From: Roseicitreum antarcticum
GTDB taxonomy: Bacteria; Pseudomonadota; Alphaproteobacteria; Rhodobacterales; Rhodobacteraceae
Length of the DNA stretch: 64,000 nucleotides
NCBI RefSeq assembly: GCF_014681765.1
Contig: NZ_CP061498.1
Span: 2,617,501-2,681,500 of the forward strand
Reading direction: 5' to 3'
Shown here: positions 56,037 through 64,000 of the stretch, piece after piece
How the letters are laid out: every line of letters starts with the position of its first letter
Position numbering within the stretch: the first letter of the stretch is position 1
Translations under genes and position numbers: made by a program
Notes under the pieces: generated by a model
Database searches by the model: none
What the model was told of the DNA's origin: nothing
The model's input: only the letters and a program-made list of their open reading frames with translations

Positions 56037-56304
56037 GCGCCCTCCGTGATGCCAGCCCCTCGGGTCCGAAAGTGCCCTCTATTTGCAGCAAGGTCCAGCC
56101 ATCTGCGGATAGCCGCGGGGCAAGGTGCGCCGCCGCCGCCTGAGCATCGCCGCAGGCGGCCTGGGGCAGCTCGACCACACCATATTGCAGACGCAGCGGG
56201 TTGTCCTGCTTTGCCTTGTAATCGGCATAGCAGTCGGCGGCGAAGGCCGGAGTGCCGAGGCAAAGGGCGAGGGTCACGGCCAAGATTGCGCGATGTGTTT
56301 TCAT
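56008..56304 (-). CDS. Small secreted protein of unknown function
   Basis: A 98-residue protein with a signal peptide ending GTPAFAADC. The mature part has two cysteines (ADCYADY and AACGDAQ). I do not recognise the family. Its 3' end overlaps the start of the membrane regulator gene by 29 nt, so the two are cotranscribed and could work together, for example as a periplasmic partner of the regulator. Confidence 0.6.
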   Translation of the reverse strand: MKTHRAILAVTLALCLGTPAFAADCYADYKAKQDNPLRLQYGVVELPQAACGDAQAAAAHLAPRLSADGWTLLQIEGTFGPEGLASRRAHAGQSFLRY

Positions 56305-56530
56305 GCCCCGACTATGGGCGGCAACAGTCGGATATTCAATATCAACGCGCGGTGGGCGCCCCTGCTATCGGATAACGCCGCGCCGATATTGCCTGACACA
56401 TCCCCCAAAGCCCAGCCTGTCTGCACGAAGTCTCCGACCCGTTGCGGCGCGCTGGCCATCATGCCTTGCCGATCTGCATCGGATCTTTGCAAGCGGCCGC
56501 TGGACCGGCCAAGGCTGAAAGGGAATGCCA

Positions 56531-57208
56531 ATGTCTGTTACCCATATCCTGCACCGTCACTTTCGCCGCCGCGTGGTGGGGGTGATCTCCGGGGCGGCGC
56601 TGATCGTTGCGGCGGTCGTCTCGGGCGCCGCCCCGGCGCGCGCCTCGAACGACGATCTGATCCGCTTTTTGCTGGGGGCCGCGACAGTCGCCGTGATCGT
56701 ACACAGCTTCAACGACCGTGACCCCGATCTGGCGCCTGGCAGGCGATATGGCCCCAACGAAGTGCCCGGTCATTGCGCCGAAACCCTGCGTGTGCGTCAT
56801 CGCGACATGACGGTCTACAATGCCCGCTGTCTGTCGCAGGCTGGCGTGGTCAACCTGCCGCAGCGTTGCCTTGAGTCGGTCCAGACCAACCGAGGCAGCC
56901 GGGATGTCTATCGCGGGAATTGTCTGGAGCGCTCGGGCTATCGCGTGGCGGCGAGCCCTACTGACCGCCCCGGCCGCGATGGCCCGGCCCGGCCCCATCG
57001 CCCGGTGGCCGAGGTGCTGCCGCAATATTGCGCCCTGAATTACCGGCAGGGCGGTCAACGTCTGCGCGGATATGACGGCATCTGTCTGGAGCAGGCCGGA
57101 TTACGGCGCCTGCCCCAAGCCTGCGCGATTCAGGCCCGGGGGCGGCTGCGCGGCCAGACAATTTATGACGCAGATTGCCTTATTTCTGTTGGCTACCGTC
57201 GCAGATGA
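56531..57208 (+). CDS. Secreted protein with four two-cysteine repeats
   Basis: A 225-residue protein. It has a basic N-terminus and a hydrophobic export segment (about 15–37, ending APARAS), then four repeats of about 28–35 residues. Each has C-x16/17-C-L-x3-G: C82/C100, C113/C131, C167/C185 and C199/C216, mostly preceded by P-x-x-C. The regular spacing suggests one disulfide per repeat. The third repeat is preceded by a Pro/Arg-rich linker. The ATG at 56531 has AAAGGGA at normal distance; an ATG two codons earlier is too close to it. Function unknown. Confidence 0.72.
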   Translation: MSVTHILHRHFRRRVVGVISGAALIVAAVVSGAAPARASNDDLIRFLLGAATVAVIVHSFNDRDPDLAPGRRYGPNEVPGHCAETLRVRHRDMTVYNARCLSQAGVVNLPQRCLESVQTNRGSRDVYRGNCLERSGYRVAASPTDRPGRDGPARPHRPVAEVLPQYCALNYRQGGQRLRGYDGICLEQAGLRRLPQACAIQARGRLRGQTIYDADCLISVGYRRR

Positions 57209-57314
57209 CCTAAGTTTTTTAAACCGCGTTGGTCAATAATTAACGAGTGTCTGTTTGAACAGTGCAGTGTTACGAGTAAATCGCGTAAATTGTGTTGCAG
57301 GCCAGCTTGCGGGG

Positions 57315-57342
57315 GAGGGGTGTACCAGTCGGTGCACCCCTC
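57315..57342 (+). other. Hairpin upstream of rnhB
   Basis: Stem GAGGGGTG / CACCCCTC with a 12-nt loop, followed by TTT. It lies about 107 nt after the end of the four-repeat gene and 88 nt before rnhB, so it could be a weak terminator or part of the rnhB leader. Confidence 0.4.
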
Positions 57343-57429
57343 TTTCCATTGCAACGCATGGGCTGGTTTGTGCGGCAGCGGGACCATTTCGTCCTTGCCG
57401 CGCGGGGTGCAGGCTGGTCTTACAGGGTC

Positions 57430-59264
<1,835 letters not shown>

Positions 59265-59615
59265 GCGTATCGCGCAAAACCCGGAGCCGGCGTCGCGCCG
59301 CCCGGATATGCGAAAACAACAGGTCAGATCGGTGCGCGCGCATGCCAATGAACGCCCTCCGGTCTGAAGTTTGACAGTTTACCGCCGCGTCTGTTGCCCC
59401 CTTGGCAGCAGATGCAACTTCAGCCCGCCGGTTCGTCCGGCGGGTTTTTTTATGCGCCGGATTTTGCATCGCTATTTTTGGGGCGAAAGTGAGGCGACGA
59501 TTGCCGCGCAGGGAAACACTGAATTTCGGCGTGTTACGGATCAGGGCCGATGACGCGCTGGTGTTTTGCCGCTACGCTTACTGCGCAACTTGCTTAACAT
59601 GGGCTGAAGATCAAC
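59265..59615. other. 351-bp spacer after ccrM
   Basis: It contains the terminator at 59424–59451. The remainder should hold the promoter for the SGNH/glycosidase/glycosyltransferase cluster, but no clear promoter elements or genes were recognised. Confidence 0.6.
59424..59451 (+). terminator. Rho-independent terminator after ccrM
   Basis: Stem CCCGCCGG / CCGGCGGG with a 5-nt loop (TTCGT), followed by seven T. It lies about 160 nt after the ccrM stop. Confidence 0.92.
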
Positions 59616-60602
59616 GTGCTGGACCGCCTGAAAAATCTGTCTGGGGTCGCGGCGATGTCGCTTCTGTCCGCTTGCGGGCTTCTTGGCCGGTGTGACGGGG
59701 CAGAACCGCTGGATGATGCCGCGCGCGCTGCGCTCTATCAGGTGCCCTTGCCCGCGCCTGACGACGCCCTGTCGGTGTTCCATCTGGGGCATAGCCTTGT
59801 TGGGCGCGACATGCCTGGCATGGTGCAGCAACTGGCGCAGGCGGTGGGGCTGGACGCGCATCGCTACGACAGCCAACTGGGCTGGGGCACACCCTTGCGC
59901 GCGCATTGGGAGCCCGATGTCGCGATCAACGGCTTCGCGCAGGAAAATGACCACCCCCGTTACCGCGACGCTGCCGAGGCGCTGCGCAGCGGCGAATACA
60001 ATGCCTTTGTCATGACCGAGATGGTTGAGCTGCGCGACGCCATCGCGCATCACGACAGCGCCGAATACCTGCGGCGCTGGGCCGGGCTGGCGCGGGAGCA
60101 TCAGCCTGATGTGCGGATTTACCTTTATGAGACATGGCATTATCTGGACGATCCGGCGGGCTGGCTTAACCGTCTGGATACTGATCCAGGTGCATTGTGG
60201 GAGGGCGAATTGTTGGCCCGCGCGCTTGCCGCCGCCGCCGCAGACCCCCCTGCGCCCCTGATCCATGTCATCCCTGCGGGACGGGTCATGGCGGCTTTCG
60301 TTCGTGCGCTGGAAGGGCAGGGCGGTCTGCGGGGCATGGCCGACCGCAGCGATTTGTTTGCGCGGATGCCCGATGGCAGTCTTGATCCGATCCATATCAA
60401 CGATGTCGGCGCCTATCTGGTCGCGCTGACGCATTATGCCGTGCTCTATCACCGCGATCCATTGGGGCTGCCGCATGCCTTGCGTCGGGCAGATGGTACG
60501 CTTGCCGATGCGCCCTCGGCCCCGGTCGCAGCACTTATGCAGCAGGTCGTCTGGGATGTGGTGACATCGCTGCCTGTTACGGGGGTCGGCGATGCGCAAT
60601 AG
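59616..60602 (+). CDS. Lipoprotein with SGNH-hydrolase-like domain
   Basis: A 328-residue protein starting with GTG. The N-terminus MLDRLKNLSGVAAMSLLSAC ends in a lipobox, with Cys20 as the lipidated residue. Possible SGNH features are FHLGHSLVG with Ser60 as block I and DPIH (Asp257, His260) as block V. It may therefore remove acyl groups from a polysaccharide, but the other blocks are not clear. Its 3' end overlaps the next gene by 11 nt. No strong ribosome site precedes the GTG. Confidence 0.68.
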   Translation: MLDRLKNLSGVAAMSLLSACGLLGRCDGAEPLDDAARAALYQVPLPAPDDALSVFHLGHSLVGRDMPGMVQQLAQAVGLDAHRYDSQLGWGTPLRAHWEPDVAINGFAQENDHPRYRDAAEALRSGEYNAFVMTEMVELRDAIAHHDSAEYLRRWAGLAREHQPDVRIYLYETWHYLDDPAGWLNRLDTDPGALWEGELLARALAAAAADPPAPLIHVIPAGRVMAAFVRALEGQGGLRGMADRSDLFARMPDGSLDPIHINDVGAYLVALTHYAVLYHRDPLGLPHALRRADGTLADAPSAPVAALMQQVVWDVVTSLPVTGVGDAQ

Positions 60603-62343
60603 GCTGTGCTGCGCCCTTCTTGTGGCCCTCGCGCTTTTTCTGCCGCTGGCAGCGGGCGCGCAGATGCAAAATGTCACCTCCCCCGGGGCAGCGCAGCGCG
60701 CGCAGGGCACGGACCCGTGGCTGGCGCTGAACCTTGCGTATGTCGAGGATTGGTCGGCGCAGCAGCCCTTCATTGACGTGATGAAAACCGCGCGGGCGTG
60801 GATCGGTCATCTGCCGGGCCAATGGGGCGGCTGGGACTACGACGATCTGGCGCATGGTGGCTATCTGGATGCGCAGGGCTGGCCCGTCGCGCTGCCGCCC
60901 GAACTGGAAGGCATCGCCACGCTGATCCTGACCGCGGTACCCGAAGCCGCGACCGGCGCCGCCGCGCGCTACCGGCTGATCTATGAAGGGCGGGGCGATA
61001 TCACGCTGGAAGGTGCCGTTGCTCAGGTCTCGCCCGCAGCGGGGCAATCGGTCGGCGAGATCAGTTTCACCTATGTGCCCGGCGGTGCGGTGCTGCTGAC
61101 GCTGCGCGCTATCGATCCCGCTGATCCGATCCGCAACATTCAAGTGGTGCGCGAAGATCATATCGCCCTGCACGCGGCAGGCGCGTTCTTCAACCCCGAT
61201 TGGCTGGCGCGGATAGAAGGGGTGAACGCCCTGCGGTTCATGGATTGGATGCGCACCAACAATTCGGTCCAAACTGCCTGGGAAGGTCGCCCGCAGCTGG
61301 ACCACTACACCTGGACGCGTCAGGGCGTCCCGCTGGAAGTGATGCTGGCCCTGTCGGCGGAACTCTCGGCCGATCCATGGTTCACCCTGCCGCATCTGGC
61401 GGATGATGCTTATATCGCGGCCTTTGCGCAGGTCGTGCGCGATACGCTGCCGCCGGGCCGCCGGGTCTATGTGGAACTGTCGAATGAGGTGTGGAACTGG
61501 CAGTTTGAACAAGCGCGCTGGGCGGACGCGGGTGCGCAAGCGCGCTGGGGCGCCGAAAACCAGTGGCTGCAATTCTACACCGCCCGGGCGATCGAGATGG
61601 TGCGCATCTGGAGCGACGTGTTCGGCCCCGACGGTGCCGAGCGTCTGGTGCGCGTCATCAGCAGTCAGACGGGCTGGCTGGGGTTGGAAGAACAGGTGTT
61701 TGATGCGCCCTTGTGGCGGGCCGAGGCTGGGAATGTCGGTCAAGACCCCGCCGATTTCTTCGACGCCTATGCCATGACCGGATATTTCGGCAATGCGCTG
61801 GGCAGCAGCGACAAGGCCCCGATGGTGCGCCGCTGGTTGGCGGAATCCCTTGCGCGGGCCGAGCATTCTGCCGCCAGTCTGACAGGGCAGACCCGGACGG
61901 ACTACATCGCCGCGCATCGCTATGACCACGCGGTGTCGCTTGCCACGCAGGAGCTTCGCGATGGTTCAGTCAGCGGCGCGGGCGAGGATTCGCTTGCGAA
62001 CCTGCTGGGCAACGTACTGCCCTATCAGGCAGAGGTCGCGGCGCGCCACGGGCTGGACCTCATCATGTATGAGGGGGGCAGCCATGTGGTGCCGATGTGG
62101 GATGTGGCGGATGATACCGCGATCGTCGATTTCTTCATCCATCTGAATTATACGCAGGAGATGGGTGAGTTGTATCGGACGCTTTTGTCGGGTTGGTACG
62201 CGCTGGGCGGGAATCTGTTCAACGCGTTTTCTGATGTGGATACGCCGACGCGGTACGGTAGCTGGGGCGCGCTGCGGCATCTGGATGACCAAAACCCCCG
62301 CTGGGACGCGCTTGTTTCCTTCGCGCCACCGGGGGGCGATTAG
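60592..62343 (+). CDS. Secreted glycoside-hydrolase-like protein (clan A features)
   Basis: A 583-residue protein with a signal peptide ending LAAGAQ. A beta-rich region at about 100–190 precedes a probable TIM barrel. RVYVELSNEVWNW (Asn298-Glu299) looks like the acid/base element and LIMYEGGSHVV (Glu494) like the nucleophile strand of clan GH-A enzymes. I cannot assign a GH family. It overlaps the SGNH lipoprotein gene and is followed 9 nt later by a glycosyltransferase, so a role in making or trimming an exported glycan is likely. Confidence 0.68.
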   Translation: MRNRLCCALLVALALFLPLAAGAQMQNVTSPGAAQRAQGTDPWLALNLAYVEDWSAQQPFIDVMKTARAWIGHLPGQWGGWDYDDLAHGGYLDAQGWPVALPPELEGIATLILTAVPEAATGAAARYRLIYEGRGDITLEGAVAQVSPAAGQSVGEISFTYVPGGAVLLTLRAIDPADPIRNIQVVREDHIALHAAGAFFNPDWLARIEGVNALRFMDWMRTNNSVQTAWEGRPQLDHYTWTRQGVPLEVMLALSAELSADPWFTLPHLADDAYIAAFAQVVRDTLPPGRRVYVELSNEVWNWQFEQARWADAGAQARWGAENQWLQFYTARAIEMVRIWSDVFGPDGAERLVRVISSQTGWLGLEEQVFDAPLWRAEAGNVGQDPADFFDAYAMTGYFGNALGSSDKAPMVRRWLAESLARAEHSAASLTGQTRTDYIAAHRYDHAVSLATQELRDGSVSGAGEDSLANLLGNVLPYQAEVAARHGLDLIMYEGGSHVVPMWDVADDTAIVDFFIHLNYTQEMGELYRTLLSGWYALGGNLFNAFSDVDTPTRYGSWGALRHLDDQNPRWDALVSFAPPGGD

Positions 62344-62352
62344 GGGGATGGC

Positions 62353-63183
62353 ATGCTGACCGTCATCATCCCCGCCAATAACGAGGCGCAGTATATCGGG
62401 CCGTGCCTGTCAGCGGTGCTGGCCAGCGACGCGCCCGAAGCGATGGGCGTTGCGGTGATCGTTGCGGCGAACGGATGCAGCGATGCCACGGTGCAGATTG
62501 CCGGGACGTTTGCCGACAGGTTCAAGTCCCGGGGCTGGAACCTGAGCGTGCTGGATATCGCGCGCGGCAACAAGATCGGTGCGCTGAATGCGGCGGACAC
62601 CGCGACGGCCACGGGCAGCGCGCTGATCTATCTGGATGCCGATGTGATCGTTTCGCCGCCGTTGCTGGCGCAGATGGCGGCGGTGTTGCGTACCGATGCC
62701 CCGGTTTATGCGGGTGGCACGCCGCTGGTAACACCGCCCGAATCGCGGCTGACCACGGCCTATGCGCGGCTGTGGTTGCGGTTGCCGTTTCACGACAGCG
62801 GTGCTCCTGGCTTCGGGTTGTTCGGTGTCAATGTCGCTGGACGCGCGCGGTGGGGGGCGTTTCCCGACCTGATATCGGACGACACTTTCGTGCGGTTGCA
62901 GTTCCGCCCGGAGGAACGCGTGCAGGTGCCCGCCACCTATCGCTGGCCGATGGTCGAAGGCTTTCGCCGCTTGGTCCGGGTGCGGCGCAGGCAGGACATC
63001 GGCGTGGCCGAGATCGCGACCCGCTACCCTGAGTTGCTGGCGAATGAAGGCAAGGCCCCTACGCCGCGGTTCTGGCCGCTGTTTCGCGCCGATCCTGTCG
63101 GGTTTGCCGTCTATACCTCGGTCGCCGTCATGGTGCGCATCAGTCGGTTGTGGGCGGGCAACGAATGGGTGCGCGGGCGCTGA
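62353..63183 (+). CDS. Glycosyltransferase family 2 protein
   Basis: A 276-residue GT-A fold enzyme with LTVIIPANNEAQYIGPCL, an LDADV nucleotide-sugar/metal site, and PDLISDDTFVRLQF as the acceptor-side acidic motif. There is one weakly hydrophobic segment near the C-terminus (AVYTSVAVMVRI). The short length and lack of a multi-pass membrane part argue against a polymerising synthase. GGGG precedes the ATG at 62353. It is the last gene of the SGNH–glycosidase–GT2 group. Confidence 0.85.
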   Translation: MLTVIIPANNEAQYIGPCLSAVLASDAPEAMGVAVIVAANGCSDATVQIAGTFADRFKSRGWNLSVLDIARGNKIGALNAADTATATGSALIYLDADVIVSPPLLAQMAAVLRTDAPVYAGGTPLVTPPESRLTTAYARLWLRLPFHDSGAPGFGLFGVNVAGRARWGAFPDLISDDTFVRLQFRPEERVQVPATYRWPMVEGFRRLVRVRRRQDIGVAEIATRYPELLANEGKAPTPRFWPLFRADPVGFAVYTSVAVMVRISRLWAGNEWVRGR

Positions 63184-63237
63184 GAAGCGCCGACATCCCC
63201 CGGGTGCGTCAGAAACCGTAGCGACCTGGTTCCGCCC

Positions 63238-64000
63238 TCAGACGATGAAACCCGACAGCGTTTCATCTTCGGTAATGTCGCGGAAGATCAAGCCTGCACT
63301 GGTGATGCGCGCCAAGAGCGAGTCGAAATTCTCGGGCGCAGTCGTTTCGATCCCTAGCAGCACGGTGCCAAAGTTCCGGGCGGATTTTTTCAGGTACTCG
63401 AACCGGGCAATGTCGTCGTCGGGGCCCAGAAGCTCCAGGAAGTCGCGCAACGCACCCGGGCGCTGTGGCAGCCGCAGGATGAAGTACTTCTTGCAACCGG
63501 AATAGCGCATCGCACGTTCCTTGACCTCGGGCAGGCGTTCAAAGTCAAAATTCCCGCCCGAGGTGACGCAGACCACGGTTTTGCCCGCGATCTGATCGGC
63601 CAGGTCGGGCAGCACATCGACGGCAAGTGCGCCGGCGGGTTCCAGCACGATGCCCTCGACATTCAGCATTTCCAGTATGGTGATGCAGATGCGGTCCTCG
63701 GGCGCCAGCAGGACGTGCGCGGGGTCGGTTGCGTGCAGTCGCGCGAAGGTCTGTACGCCGATGCGGGCCACCGCCGCGCCATCGACAAAGCTGTTGACCT
63801 GCGGCAGGGTGACCGGCGCGCCTGCAATCAGCGCCTCGGTCAGGCTGGCGCCGCCCAGCGGCTCGACAAAGCGGAACTGTGTTTCCGGTGCGGCCTGACG
63901 CAAGAAGCTGGTCACCCCCGCCGACAGCCCGCCGCCGCCCACCGGAAGCACCACCATATCGGGCGCGCGGCCCAGTTGTTCGAGGATCTCGATCCCGACA
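63238..64000 (-). CDS. ilvA: Threonine ammonia-lyase, C-terminal part (5' truncated by window)
   Basis: PLP-dependent enzyme that makes 2-oxobutanoate from threonine for isoleucine synthesis. The window holds the last 254 codons; the N-terminal part with the PLP lysine is outside. Visible are the PLP phosphate loop VVLPVGGGGLSAGV, VCVTSGGNFDFERLPE, and the single ACT-like regulatory domain (KKYFILRLPQRPGALRDFLE), which suggests feedback control. It converges with the glycosyltransferase gene. Confidence 0.93.
   Translation of the reverse strand, partial: VGIEILEQLGRAPDMVVLPVGGGGLSAGVTSFLRQAAPETQFRFVEPLGGASLTEALIAGAPVTLPQVNSFVDGAAVARIGVQTFARLHATDPAHVLLAPEDRICITILEMLNVEGIVLEPAGALAVDVLPDLADQIAGKTVVCVTSGGNFDFERLPEVKERAMRYSGCKKYFILRLPQRPGALRDFLELLGPDDDIARFEYLKKSARNFGTVLLGIETTAPENFDSLLARITSAGLIFRDITEDETLSGFIV

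Overview
The window is a GC-rich stretch of an alphaproteobacterial chromosome, most likely from the family Rhodobacteraceae (Roseobacter/Rhodobacter group). The evidence is the gene content and gene order: a ccoNOQP/ccoGHIS locus with FNR boxes, hemD–mic60–hemY divergent from tsaD–gpsA, gpmI–envC–ctpA–rppH, a fused mrpAB antiporter gene, a CcrM-type GANTC methyltransferase next to rnhB, and dapB/rbfA/truB together. No tRNA, rRNA, CRISPR array, prophage or insertion sequence was seen. Almost all of it is ordinary core chromosome. Accessory character appears mainly at 37.5–43.5 kb and 53–63 kb.

Layout. 0–12.5 kb is mostly minus strand: the tail of a glyoxalase-family gene, a secreted dienelactone hydrolase, asd, an MFS transporter, rppH, ctpA, envC, gpmI, ahcY and an Fsr-like MFS exporter. 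A repeat-rich spacer of about 600 bp separates gpmI from ahcY. 12.8–18.8 kb is the overlapping pair tamA–tamB, which inserts proteins into the outer membrane. 19.0–27.1 kb is the cbb3 oxidase: ccoNOQP encodes the enzyme and ccoGHIS its assembly and copper-loading factors. Each operon has an FNR-type box, and the ccoN box is shared with a divergent universal stress protein gene.

28.3–32.4 kb (minus) carries hemY, mic60 and hemD. 32.6–35.3 kb (plus) carries tsaD, gpsA, a YciI-like gene and an EVE-domain gene, ending in a strong terminator. ilvC faces two tandem Lrp/AsnC regulators (35.4–37.5 kb). A sulfotransferase, a HIT protein, a tiny hemP operon, a 3-hydroxy-D-aspartate/D-threonine aldolase-like enzyme and a cold-shock gene follow. 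41.2–43.5 kb is a two-gene operon for the compatible solute glucosylglycerol. It is followed directly by the seven-activity Mrp Na+/H+ antiporter operon (43.7–49.6 kb), so a salt-tolerance block can be proposed.

49.7–53.2 kb holds a small secreted protein, dapB, rbfA, a phosphodiester glycosidase and truB. 53.4–57.2 kb contains several poorly known genes: a Met/Gly-rich secreted peptide, a DUF1643 protein, an alpha/beta hydrolase, a membrane-anchored winged-helix protein and a secreted protein built from four two-cysteine repeats. rnhB and ccrM follow, with three GANTC sites just upstream of ccrM. The window ends with a lipoprotein SGNH esterase, a secreted clan-A-like glycosidase and a family 2 glycosyltransferase, which may form an undescribed polysaccharide-modifying cluster, and then the 3' part of ilvA.

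The most unusual features are the SGNH/glycosidase/glycosyltransferase trio, the four-repeat cysteine protein, the membrane-tethered regulator with a C-terminal DNA-binding domain, 15-bp minisatellites at three loci (one encoding a pentapeptide repeat in the envC N-terminal extension), and the GANTC cluster before ccrM.
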